From: a candidate division FCPU426 bacterium
GTDB lineage: Bacteria > Oederibacteriota > Muellerivitia > Muellerivitales > DAHXKG01
Direction: 5' to 3'
Length of the DNA stretch: 64,000 bases
NCBI GenBank assembly: GCA_027366525.1
Contig: DAHXKG010000007.1
Span: 56,006-120,005, forward strand
Numbering within the stretch: position 1 is the stretch's first letter; the number at the start of each line of letters is the position of its first letter. The notes beneath the pieces were generated by a model that worked only from the letters and a program-made list of their open reading frames with translations, ran no database searches and was not told where the DNA came from. Of the stretch, positions 56,423-64,000 are shown piece by piece. Both the position numbers and the translations under genes were made by a program.

Positions 56423-56536
56423 AGCCTACAAGGTTAGCTGACGGGCTTGATGCGAAAGGTCATCCTTTTCTAGCATCACCTAGAAAATTCGCCCCAAAAC
56501 TGGGTCCCCTGCTTGCTTTTCAAAAGCAACTTGGCT
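56423..56536 (-). promoter_or_regulatory. c-di-AMP riboswitch (ydaO/yuaA class)
   Basis: On the minus strand the RNA contains the class hallmarks in order: GGGGACCCAG, then TTTTGGGGCGAATT, a variable stem (TTCTAGGTGATGCTAGAA), then CCCGTCAGCTAACC and GTAGGCT. The 5' AGCC can pair with the 3' GGCT to close the outer helix. Known members bind c-di-AMP, and in several bacteria they control K+ uptake genes. It lies 148 bp before kdpA and 69 bp after the kdpF stop, so it controls kdpABC but sits downstream of kdpF. No clear T-run terminator follows, so the switching mechanism is not evident. Confidence 0.9.
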
Positions 56537-56604
56537 TTATATATAGATATTTACTCTAGCTGGCTATTTTTAATTGTCAATTGAATTTTGAGCATCCACT
56601 AGCT

Positions 56605-56694
56605 CTAAAACCATTCTGGCTTGAATAAGGCCAAAATCAAATAAACTAATAATCCCACTGAAACTATCCCACTAATGAAATAAATAAAATTCAT
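56605..56694 (-). CDS. kdpF: Potassium-transporting ATPase small subunit KdpF
   Basis: 29-aa single-helix protein: NFIYFISGIVSVGLLVYLIL then ALFKPEWF. Size, the single helix with a following YLxxALxxPE-type end, and position before kdpA match KdpF, which stabilises the Kdp complex. GGAGG lies 4 bases before the ATG. The start overlaps the stop of an upstream 31-aa frame as ATGA. It was too short for routine gene finding. Confidence 0.88.
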   Translation of the reverse strand: MNFIYFISGIVSVGLLVYLILALFKPEWF

Positions 56695-56786
56695 TGTTCC
56701 TCCGTCATCAGTCGGTCAAGCACCTCAATCATTCCCATCGAAGCCCCCATTAAAACGAGCCATAAAATCAAATTCCATAAATCCAT
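56691..56786 (-). CDS. 31-aa membrane microprotein coupled to kdpF
   Basis: A frame from ATG 56786 to TGA 56691 with AAGGGAG 7 bases upstream. The product is a single hydrophobic helix (LWNLILWLVLMGASMGMIEV) followed by LDRLMTEEQ. Its stop overlaps the kdpF ATG (ATGA), so translation is coupled. Similar short frames ending in a D/ERL-like motif occur before kdpF in other bacteria as far as I recall, but I know of no assigned function. It could be an extra subunit or regulator of the Kdp pump, or a leader that sets kdpF expression. Confidence 0.68.
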   Translation of the reverse strand: MDLWNLILWLVLMGASMGMIEVLDRLMTEEQ

Positions 56787-57031
56787 ATTGCGACTCCCTT
56801 CAAACGGCCGAACTTCTTACCTTGATTTAAAAAAACATTATAGGACGGACAAACACAAAAATCAAATGGCCCTTTTTTACCAAGATTCTTTAAACTTTTT
56901 AGATTATCGATTAAGATTCATTATATCCAGTTTGTTCAAATTTTCATTGCGAAGACCCGATTGGATTCATAAAATCAAGCTTATCCAATTAATCAATTTA
57001 ACTCGAATCAATTTCAAAGGAATTGCTTTCC
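56787..57031. promoter_or_regulatory. Divergent promoter region of the kdp operon and kdpD
   Basis: 245 bp between the start of the kdp run (minus strand) and kdpD (plus strand). It is AT-rich and without a convincing gene. It must hold the promoter for the microprotein-kdpF end and one for kdpD. I cannot place exact boxes with confidence. Confidence 0.5.
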
Positions 57032-59707
57032 ATGGCTAATGACTCAAGACCCAATCCAGACAAACTCCTGCTCCAAGTTCAAATGGAAGCAGCTCGTGAA
57101 AAACAGGGAAAATTAAAAATTTTTTTTGGATCCTCTCCCGGCGTAGGTAAAACTTACACCATGTTAGAAGCCGCGCGGGATCGAAAAGCCGAAGGTGTGG
57201 ATGTCGTCGTTGGTCTTATTGAAACACATGGCCGAAAGGAAACTGCGGCACTTTTGGAAGGACTTGAACTCCTGCCGCCACACGAAATGGAATATCATGG
57301 GATTCAATTGAAAGAATTTGATATTGATGGAGCTCTCAAACGGAAACCTGGACTCTTATTGGTCGATGAACTAGCCCACACCAATGTCGAAGGATCCCGC
57401 CATCTCAAACGTTGGCAAGATGTTGAAGAACTTTTAAACCTCGGCGTCAATATTTATACCACTTTGAATGTCCAGCATTTGGAGAGCCTCAATGACATTG
57501 TGGCACAAATCAGCGGCATTATTGTACGAGAAACCCTGCCAGATAAAGTTTTAGAGAAAGCTGATGATGTGGAACTTGTCGATATTCCCCCCGATGATTT
57601 ATTGAAACGTCTACAAGATGGAAAAGTTTATTTTCCGGAAACTATTCAAAGAGCAACTCAAAATTTTTTCAAAAAAAGCACCCTGACCGCCTTAAGAGAA
57701 ATTGCACTTCGAACCATTGCCAACCGTGTCAATGCTGATGTGGAGGACTATCGTCGTCAATTGGCCGTCACTCAAACTTGGGCAACTGCTGATCGAATTT
57801 TAGTTTGCGTCTCACCGAATCCTTCTTCGGCCAATCTGGTTCGTGTAGCCCATCGTATGGCCAAATCCTTACAAGCCAAATGGATTGCGCTTTATATGGA
57901 AACCTCCTCACAAACCAAACTACCCAAATCTGCACGCGAACAGGCAATCCAACATCTACGTCTAGCTGAGCAACTAGGAGCTGAAGTCACTACGTTAACC
58001 GGTGAAAATTTTGCAGACGAAGTTCTTCATTTTGCTCGAGAACGTAATGTCACAAAAATTTTTATTGGAAAACCTCCTAAATACTCTTGGAGAAATTTTT
58101 GGAAAATATCTCCCGTCGATCAGCTCTTACGATTAAGCGGTGAAATCGATATCTATGCAACCCAAGGAGAAACTGCCCATCCTTTCGAAAAACGCCAAAC
58201 TCGATTTGCGACTTCCACTAAAAAATTCGACTGGCAAGGTTATAAGTGGGCTATTTTTACGGTAGCACTTTGCACCGGCATTGCTTGGATTCTTCATCCC
58301 CATGCATATCCTGCTACCTTAATCATGATATATCTGTTTGGAATTCTCGTTCTTTCTCATCGACAACGACTGGGGCCTTCAATATTAGCTTCGTTTCTAA
58401 GTGTCGCCATTTTTAGCTATTGCTTTGTATTTCCTCGTTTCTCATTTGCGATTGGTGAAACGCAGTATTTATTCACTTTTTTTGTGATGCTCTTAGTTGG
58501 CCTTTCCATTAGCAATTTAACGGTACGCAATCGAGAACAAGCCCGCCTTTCTCGATTACGAGAAAATCGTACTGCCGCCCTTTATTCTCTCTCTCGAGAA
58601 CTTGCTTCTACATACGGCACCATGGAACTTATCAAAATTGCTGTCAAACATATTTCTGAGATTTTTGAAAGTTCTGTTATTGCTCTGCTTCCAGATGCCT
58701 ATGGCCATTTGCAAGTTCGCTATGGTGAATTAAAAAATTTTAATTTAACACCTAAAGAATGGGGCGTGGCTCACTGGGCATATGATTTAGGACAAATTGC
58801 AGGATTAGGGACTGACACACTTCCTGGTGCTGAAGCTATCTATGTTCCTCTCTTATCTTCGGGATCTCCTGTAGGCGCGCTTGGCGTTAAACCTTCTCAT
58901 CCAGAAAAACTTTTAATTCCTGAACAATTGCACCTCTTGGAAGCTTTTGCTCATCAAGCAGCTCAAGCCATTGCCAGTAGTCAGTTAGCTGAACAACAAC
59001 AACAAACCAAAATACAAGTTCAAAGTGAACAATTATGGGCCTCAATTGTACATTCTTTAGCCAATGCTTTGCTTTCACCACTCGGTACTATTGTAGAAGC
59101 TTCTCGCTCCTTATCAGATCCTGAATCCTCAACCCTTTCACCTCAACAAATTCATTCTTTAGGAACAATCCAACAGGAATCCGAGCGTATGCGTCGCTTA
59201 GTTCACTATTTAAAGGAAATGGCACAAATTGAATCTGGTGTAACACAACTTAAAAAAGAGCCTTTTTCTCCAAGTAAAGTCATTGGATCGGCCATTGCTC
59301 ATGCTCAAGCTAAATTTCAAAACCATACCATCATTCCGCAAATACCTTCTGACCTTCCATTGATTCCCATGGATCATTTTTTAATGGAACAAGCACTTAT
59401 TCATCTCTTAGATCATGCCTTAAAATATACTCCTCCTAAAACTTCTATTGAAATTACTGCACAAATGGAAGACAATCAACTCGTTGTTCAAGTAGCCGAC
59501 CAAAGCACAGAATTTTCCGAAAATGATTTGCCCCATTTATTTGATAAATTTTATCATCCTAAAACTGCAACTTCTACAACCGATTACGGATTAGGTCTTT
59601 CTATTTGCAAAGCAATTATTCAAAGTCACGGTGGAATCATTACGGCCGCAGCACGCCCAAGTGGTGGATTAATCATTCGATTTTCAATTCCTCAAAAACT
59701 TTTCTAA
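57032..59707 (+). CDS. kdpD: KdpD-like sensor protein with degenerate kinase core
   Basis: 891 aa with the KdpD layout. N-terminal domain: Walker A GSSPGVGKT at 33-41 and Walker-B-like LLLVDELAHTN. A universal-stress-type domain follows (about 240-360), then four helices near 405-500, a GAF-like region, and the transmitter. In the transmitter the phospho-site His is in ASIVHSLANALLSPLG (H674), with four extra residues before the Pro. The N-box, normally NLLENA, reads HLLDHA (H791, H795). The G1 box, normally DxGxG, reads DQSTE at 823. G2 YGLGLSI is kept. Kinase activity is doubtful. ATG 57032 follows AGGA. No kdpE follows. Confidence 0.9.
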   Translation: MANDSRPNPDKLLLQVQMEAAREKQGKLKIFFGSSPGVGKTYTMLEAARDRKAEGVDVVVGLIETHGRKETAALLEGLELLPPHEMEYHGIQLKEFDIDGALKRKPGLLLVDELAHTNVEGSRHLKRWQDVEELLNLGVNIYTTLNVQHLESLNDIVAQISGIIVRETLPDKVLEKADDVELVDIPPDDLLKRLQDGKVYFPETIQRATQNFFKKSTLTALREIALRTIANRVNADVEDYRRQLAVTQTWATADRILVCVSPNPSSANLVRVAHRMAKSLQAKWIALYMETSSQTKLPKSAREQAIQHLRLAEQLGAEVTTLTGENFADEVLHFARERNVTKIFIGKPPKYSWRNFWKISPVDQLLRLSGEIDIYATQGETAHPFEKRQTRFATSTKKFDWQGYKWAIFTVALCTGIAWILHPHAYPATLIMIYLFGILVLSHRQRLGPSILASFLSVAIFSYCFVFPRFSFAIGETQYLFTFFVMLLVGLSISNLTVRNREQARLSRLRENRTAALYSLSRELASTYGTMELIKIAVKHISEIFESSVIALLPDAYGHLQVRYGELKNFNLTPKEWGVAHWAYDLGQIAGLGTDTLPGAEAIYVPLLSSGSPVGALGVKPSHPEKLLIPEQLHLLEAFAHQAAQAIASSQLAEQQQQTKIQVQSEQLWASIVHSLANALLSPLGTIVEASRSLSDPESSTLSPQQIHSLGTIQQESERMRRLVHYLKEMAQIESGVTQLKKEPFSPSKVIGSAIAHAQAKFQNHTIIPQIPSDLPLIPMDHFLMEQALIHLLDHALKYTPPKTSIEITAQMEDNQLVVQVADQSTEFSENDLPHLFDKFYHPKTATSTTDYGLGLSICKAIIQSHGGIITAAARPSGGLIIRFSIPQKLF

Positions 59708-59756
59708 TTACTAAATTATATTTCAATGATTTAAAGAAATTTGCATCCATTCTTTC

Positions 59757-59778
59757 TAGCCGAACTTTCTCAACTGGA
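59757..59778 (+). repeat. Left terminal inverted repeat of the IS
   Basis: TAGCC, two bases, then ACTTTCTCAACTGGA. The last 15 bases match the right end perfectly in inverted form. Confidence 0.85.
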
Positions 59779-59850
59779 GGGTAAAAAAGGTCAAACAGCT
59801 CTGTTTTTCAGGGAAAAAATAAAAATATCTTCACGACAGACCACAGCCTT

Positions 59851-61257
59851 TTAGCCCATAGGCGTCGCCGTAATTTTAGGTGGCGCTTGCACCGGTAACT
59901 GTAACCCCAATTGGGATAGCAATAGAGTCTGAATCTTATATGGTTGGGTATAACGCGCCATTTGTAGCCATCGGCCATCTGTTGTTGGAACTTGGATATT
60001 CAGCATTTGCATCTCTTTCATTTGTTCCAAAACCGATCGGGGTGTCAGTCCTGGTGCTTTGGCTTTCAATTGCATCCCCAGGGTTCCATGCAGACCATAA
60101 GCCAAGAACGATATGAAAATAGGGGCTTTAATCCGTGATTCCAATTGATGGTAAATCGGCCTGATCGCAAGATCTCCCTTGAGGTTTCGAAAAGATTCTT
60201 CCACTCTCACCAGTTGGATATAGATCTCCCAGAGTTTGTCTGGTTTTTTCGAGGATAAATTGGTCCGTAGTAGATATCGTCCTTCTCTTTGACGCACTTT
60301 CCAGAGTTTTTCCTTATTTAATGAAAAACGGAAGGGTTCTTTGTCGGTCGGGAGAACTATTTCCAACAATCTCCAAGCGGAAGGGCTCTTTTGCTTGGCT
60401 CCTCCGAGCTTCAAGATCACTTCATCCTTCGGCAAGGCCATCTTCTGGATTTCATGGAGCCTCTTCCAGAGAATCTTGAGCTGGCGTTTTCTCATCGAGC
60501 GCTCTTTTCCTACTCGATCCTCATTTTGGGCCAATAGTCATAATTCTCCTGCTTCTGGCATCAGTTTGACTCTCACCTTGGGCCGGACCTCTTTCCAGGG
60601 AATCTCTGCTAAACGCCCTTTCATCCGGCTGAGCCGGCCTTTGGGAGTGCCGTACAACACCGGTGGATCACTTTGGCGCATCTCTTCCAGGATTTCCTCT
60701 GTTGGAATCCCACGGTCCATCATCCAAATCCGGGAGGCTTTCCCATATTGATCTTCTATTTTCTTCAAGAATCCTTTCAATTGGGTCTTTTCTGAGGTGT
60801 TTCCTGCCAGAACCCATAGCTCAGGGGGGACCCTTCTGGAGTGACAATCAAGGCAATGACCACTTGGACACAGTCTGGACGTTTGTCTCGGCTATAGCCA
60901 TATTTGCGTTTATCCTTCTCCCCCAAAGGAGGATTACTCTCGAAATAAGTACTTGTCAGATCATAGAACAATATCTCGTACTTGGCGGCAAACAAGGTTT
61001 GCCACCTCTTCCACAAATGGGAAAACAAGTCTTTTTTGTGCTCGACCAGTAAATCCAGACAGCGATAAAGTCGGTTCTTCTCTACCAACTTGAAATCTTC
61101 TCCCAACAAATCAGCCATGGCACTTTGGTCAAACCACACCCGGTGAAGATGCCATCTTCTGAACAATGCGCTTACCACCGACGCGCCGATTTTCTACAAC
61201 GCTCCAGTAGCGGTGCATCTTGCCATTTTTCTGTCGTTCGATGGTTCTCAGGAACAT
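59851..61257 (-). pseudogene. IS1634-family DDE transposase, broken
   Basis: Read from ATG 61257, the N-terminus MFLRTIERQKNGKMHRYWSV is typical of the family. The frame then shifts near 61130-61180, and about 80-100 codons normally found before HRVWFDQSAMADLLGEDF are missing. The catalytic Asp regions are recognisable in LFYDLTSTYFE and RIWMMDRGIPTEE, and the Glu region in RVEESFRNLKGDL. A second frameshift lies near 60800-60830 (SPLSYGF to VLAGNTSEKT), and a TGA at 60538-60540 interrupts the frame (GEL, stop, LLAQNEDR). Three lesions make it inactive. Confidence 0.88.
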
Positions 61258-61389
61258 GACCAACCTTATGCCATATCCCCCCAATTCCCATAAGAGGGTT
61301 GGTCTTCACCACAGCCCATTGGAAGGATTCCCACCTCAAAATCTCAGGGGTTTATTCAATTTCCAGAGCGAAAATAATTATTTTAAAGG

Positions 61390-61411
61390 TCCAGTTGAGA
61401 AAGTCAGGCTA
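61390..61411 (-). repeat. Right terminal inverted repeat of the IS
   Basis: Mirror of the left end, with TCCAGTTGAGAAAGT on the plus strand followed by two mismatched bases and GGCTA. Confidence 0.85.
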
Positions 61412-61427
61412 ACAGTGGCAGGCCCAG

Positions 61428-62593
61428 TTACAGAACTTCATTTCCGCCGCCCAAGATCACTCCAGGTGGCAGGGCCGTATTCAACGAATTAATCCGAGCA
61501 AAAGTATAATCGCCGACATAATCGGTCACATAAAAATTCATAAAGATGGCTTCGATCCTAGCTTGAAGACGTGCAAAAAAAGTTTCCTGATGGAGAGAAG
61601 CCAACGATGGATTAAGGGCGTTCCCACCTGTAAATGGATTGTCCAACGAGGTCGACATCGGACGTTGGACTTCAATATCCGCCGATTCAAAAAGAACCGG
61701 TCCCAATGCAAAAAGATCCTCCCCTTTCAGCCCAACAGTCAGCGCCGAGGTTCCGGATTGACTAGCATTTTGAGTTCCATATTCTCCATAAATACTCATA
61801 AGTGAAGCGGGAGTGACCGAAAACCCAACCGAATAAGCCCAGCCACGGTTTAAAGTGGAGTCCAGCAAATAACGCGAAGGACTTTGAGAAACGTTCAATT
61901 GAAGCGAAAAGGGAATTTTTTCTAGGCTAGACATTACCCGAAATTGTTCGATGAACAACGATTGAGTTTCATCATACGAGGCTGTGGTATTGGAAAGAAG
62001 ACTGGGAAAATAGAAAAAGCTAAACGCAGTCGGTGGAGTTTTCAATGCTTGAAGGGTTTGTAATGCCAGCGAAAACTTGATGGGAATAGTGACGTCAATT
62101 CCATCCAGTCGATGCAATCCCATGGTCAGATAATTCCCAAAATATTCAGTGGGTGAAAGATCGTGTCCTAAATCCATTCGACCGACGGTCACGGTCAAAA
62201 AGGGTTCCGAAAGAGACAGTTTAGCTGTTCGAAGCTGGAGTAGTTCGACCGAATCGGAATTACTAAAATCTTTTTCCAGACGAACGATGGCTTCCGCACC
62301 CACGGGATATTGATCAAATGTCCGTTTAAAATCCATATCCACGAACGAAGCAAGTATGGATCCAGATGAATTGGTCTGATAATAGGAGTTGACCGAAACG
62401 AAAGTAATCATTTTCCCATGGGCTGAAAACCCCATTCCGTTTCTGATGAGGAAATGGAATTCACTGGTGTGGTCGGAACGAGAGCAACCGTGGTGACGGG
62501 CAGTGAAGAGGAAACCACTTGAGCCATGGAAGTCCCAGATAAACAAAAAAAGAATGAGACGATGACTATAAAATTCCAAATGAATTTCATCAT
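61428..62593 (-). pseudogene. Outer-membrane barrel-like protein with an N-terminal frameshift
   Basis: From ATG 62593 a signal peptide is read (FIWNFIVIVSFFFCLSGTSM then AQVV), reaching ETEWGFQPMGK and a stop near 62410. A second frame continues without interruption from about 62440 to 61428 with beta-strand-rich sequence (GFSAHGKMITFVSVNSYY, FLTVTVGRMDLGHDLSPTEY, YFGNYLTMGLHRLDGID). Restoring one G in the GGGG run near 62430 joins them as ETEW-GFSAHGK. The intact product would be about 387 aa, like a porin or outer-membrane channel. It is a real frameshift, a phase-variable site or a read error. Confidence 0.72.
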
Positions 62594-62637
62594 GTAAATT
62601 CAATCCTTCAGTTCGATTGGTTAAGTTTGTTCATGAG

Positions 62638-63408
62638 TTAAGGGATTGTGTAATCCACGACTATCTGTGGCTTGACCAATGCGCTTCCAGTATTATCCCA
62701 AAAAGGAATAGTGCCGCTTCCACTACCTGTTTCTGGAACCGTGGAAAGAAGCAGACCATAATTGAAGTTGGACGGGCTAGTTGTTTCAGTCATCCAAGGT
62801 GATGCGATGGAAACCGGAATGTTCCAGGCCAAGGCTACCTGATTCCCGTTAATCTGACTAGCCGTGACGGTCACGGAATCAAGAGGCGTGCTGGCATAGT
62901 TGTAACCAAACGAAATGGGCGCAGTGCCAGATCCAGCTAGCCAACCTCCACCCAGTTGAGGAGATAACCATGTTGCATAATCATCCCATTGTGAATCTCC
63001 GATAGCAAGAAACTGGTACACACCTAATACATAGGTGCCATTTGAAAGCGTCGATCCGGTTTCCGTCGTCAATTGCAGTTGAGCCGAAAGAATAGTTGCA
63101 TTAGCTGGAAGGGGTGCCAAACTCACCCGAACCAATCCCAGTTGGACATTGGAAATACTTGAACTGGTTCCCACCTCGATCGCCCCGGTTCCTTCTACAA
63201 CGGTCTGGGCGGCACTGTTAATCCAGTGGACATCTACTCCGGAATATGCCGAATCCGGATAAACTCCATTTTCAAAAGTCATCTGATAATCGTATCCGGT
63301 CGGACCGGACGGTCCGGTGGGACCTGTTGAGCCGGTCATTCCGGCCGGGCCTTTACATCCGAAACCGCTTAAAAGTATGAATCCCATGCAAATAATGAGT
63401 TGTTTCAT
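62638..63408 (-). CDS. Lipoprotein with short collagen-like stalk and beta-rich domain
   Basis: 256 aa. The signal ends in a lipobox (LSGFGCKG). A collagen-like Gly-X-Y stretch follows (GPAGMTGSTGPTGPSGPTG, about residues 20-38). The rest is a beta-rich extracellular domain with segments such as APLPANATILSAQLQLTT and ISFGYNYASTPLDSVTVTAS, similar in style to DNRLRE-type domains of bacterial surface proteins. Such stalks lift a domain away from the cell surface. It lies 17 bp after the Cys-rich gene and 45 bp before the barrel gene, all on one strand. Confidence 0.72.
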   Translation of the reverse strand: MKQLIICMGFILLSGFGCKGPAGMTGSTGPTGPSGPTGYDYQMTFENGVYPDSAYSGVDVHWINSAAQTVVEGTGAIEVGTSSSISNVQLGLVRVSLAPLPANATILSAQLQLTTETGSTLSNGTYVLGVYQFLAIGDSQWDDYATWLSPQLGGGWLAGSGTAPISFGYNYASTPLDSVTVTASQINGNQVALAWNIPVSIASPWMTETTSPSNFNYGLLLSTVPETGSGSGTIPFWDNTGSALVKPQIVVDYTIP

Positions 63409-63425
63409 GATGTCTCCATTTATTA

Positions 63426-63788
63426 TTAATAAGAATAATTCAAAAGGGTAACCGACCCAGATGTGGATTCGGGCACTACAGCTTTAAAGGAATTCCCTTG
63501 GAAATTAGTGACAAACCATCCCGGATCCGTTCCTCCACTTTCAATCGTGCAAGGAAAGCTTCCATTTTGGTTAAAGACAATGGGGCCGCCACCGCAAGTA
63601 ACACTTGGTGTACTTCCATAAGGAGTCCAAAAGCCATCCGTGCAACAAGTATTGGTGTCATAGGAAACGGCGATTGGTAAACCACACGCATTGATTTCAG
63701 AAACAATGATGTCACCCAGGTAACAATAGAAAGCTCCTCCTCCACAACTTTTTGGGCTATTGGGCGGAGGCTTTTTTCTTTTTGCCAT
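63426..63788 (-). CDS. Hypothetical Cys-rich protein
   Basis: 120 aa, not recognised. It starts with a basic Pro-rich segment (MAKRKKPPPNSPKSCGGGAF) and has eight or so cysteines (YCYLGD, NACGLP, NTCCTDG, VTCGGG, FPCTIES). No signal peptide is seen. Gly/Thr/Ser-rich composition and the C-terminal strand pattern (SGSVTLLNYSY) suggest a beta-rich domain held by disulfides or metal. It is placed just before the collagen-like lipoprotein gene. Confidence 0.6.
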   Translation of the reverse strand: MAKRKKPPPNSPKSCGGGAFYCYLGDIIVSEINACGLPIAVSYDTNTCCTDGFWTPYGSTPSVTCGGGPIVFNQNGSFPCTIESGGTDPGWFVTNFQGNSFKAVVPESTSGSVTLLNYSY

Positions 63789-63832
63789 ACGATTTACTGC
63801 TTTAAAAACTTTAATTTTTTATTCCTTCTACT

Positions 63833-64000
63833 TTATTTAATTTGTTCGGCTTTAGCGGGCCCAAACTGACTTCCTTGGCAAATCGGACACCTTTCTTTTT
63901 GCATGAAATAAAACGGTAGGTAAAAAATGCCACACAGAAAAATAAAAACCAGCCAATTAAACTTTTTAGTTGGAACAACATTTCTTTGACAGAGCATGCA
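63833..64000 (-). CDS. Small membrane zinc-ribbon-like protein (N-terminus beyond window)
   Basis: The last 55 codons of a frame that runs off the window edge. It has a CMLC cysteine pair at the edge, a hydrophobic helix (FNWLVFIFLCGIFYLPFYFM) and then a second pair, ERCPICQGSQFG. Two CxxC pairs around one helix suggest a zinc-ribbon membrane protein. An internal ATG at the edge means the gene could begin inside the window, but the upstream Cys codon favours a longer protein. Confidence 0.55.
   Translation of the reverse strand, partial: CMLCQRNVVPTKKFNWLVFIFLCGIFYLPFYFMQKERCPICQGSQFGPAKAEQIK

Larger units (their letters stand above)
59757..61411 (-). mobile_element. Decayed IS1634-family insertion sequence
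   Basis: About 1.65 kb bounded by 22-bp inverted repeats that match at 20 positions. Inside is one broken transposase on the minus strand, with the IS1634-type sequence pattern. No matching target-site duplication is seen at the flanks, so the element is old or has been rearranged. It lies directly after kdpD, where a kdpE gene would often be. Base composition looks more GC-rich than the surrounding genes. Confidence 0.85.

Noticed and set aside
56788-57039. Plus-strand frame of 83 codons upstream of kdpD
   Set aside because: Sequence is low-complexity and basic with no motif, and it occupies the divergent promoter region.
59752-61417. Target-site duplication flanking the IS
   Set aside because: The flanking bases on the two sides do not match as direct repeats.
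62408-62593. Separate 61-codon secreted peptide gene
   Set aside because: It is the signal-peptide end of the frameshifted barrel gene, since the two frames join with one added base.
1-64000. CRISPR arrays, rRNA and tRNA genes
   Set aside because: No regularly spaced direct repeats and no recognisable rRNA or tRNA sequence were seen on either strand.

Overview
The window reads as chromosomal DNA from a Gram-negative (diderm) bacterium of moderate to low GC. Support for this comes from outer-membrane barrels, a TolC-like channel, lipoproteins, O-antigen-type sugar genes, system II cytochrome c biogenesis, a HemQ/chlorite-dismutase-family haem protein and a bactofilin. I cannot fix the phylum by reading; lineages such as Nitrospirota, Omnitrophota or Verrucomicrobiota would fit. 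No rRNA, tRNA or CRISPR array was seen. Most genes lie on the minus strand in tight, often translationally coupled runs.

Layout. 1-663 is a TPR protein cut by the window edge. 843-6676 is the conserved run rpsB-tsf-pyrH-frr-uppS-cdsA, followed by a GHMP/galactokinase-like protein that has lost its catalytic motifs. 7311-10647 holds a NUDIX protein with a GNAT-like tail, a secreted beta-propeller and a HemQ-like protein. 10732-17089 is a surface-polysaccharide run (sugar nucleotidyltransferase, O-antigen-ligase-like protein, glycosyltransferase, nucleotide-sugar epimerase) next to rlmI. 17377-22763 has mnmA with a cysteine desulfurase, a bactofilin with an M23 peptidase, an esterase-like hydrolase and a tiny basic protein. 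23148-26897 is cytochrome c biogenesis (redoxin lipoprotein, CcsA, ResB). 27061-31191 has a 12-repeat NHL lipoprotein, a small secreted protein and a CoA-disulfide-reductase/rhodanese fusion. 31335-37341 is a branched-chain amino-acid-type ABC transporter (livFGMH and livK) split by a metallophosphoesterase on the other strand.

37374-49066 is rich in metal and ion handling: CopA, CopZ, a CLC transporter, TatA, and a Cus-type RND efflux system with a very short adaptor subunit. 49278-50717 is a phosphate-type MFS symporter. 51741-59707 is the potassium locus. On the minus strand it reads 31-aa microprotein, kdpF, c-di-AMP (ydaO/yuaA-type) riboswitch, kdpA, kdpB, kdpC; kdpD is divergent and no kdpE is present. 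KdpD keeps its N-terminal sensor but its kinase core is degenerate, so the riboswitch may be the main control. 59757-61411 is a decayed IS1634-type insertion sequence with matching inverted ends. 61428-64000 is a surface or secreted protein cluster: a frameshifted outer-membrane barrel, a collagen-like lipoprotein, a Cys-rich protein and a partial zinc-ribbon membrane protein.

The most unusual feature is the potassium locus: a c-di-AMP riboswitch placed after kdpF and before kdpA, a coupled microprotein ahead of kdpF, and an apparently kinase-dead orphan KdpD.
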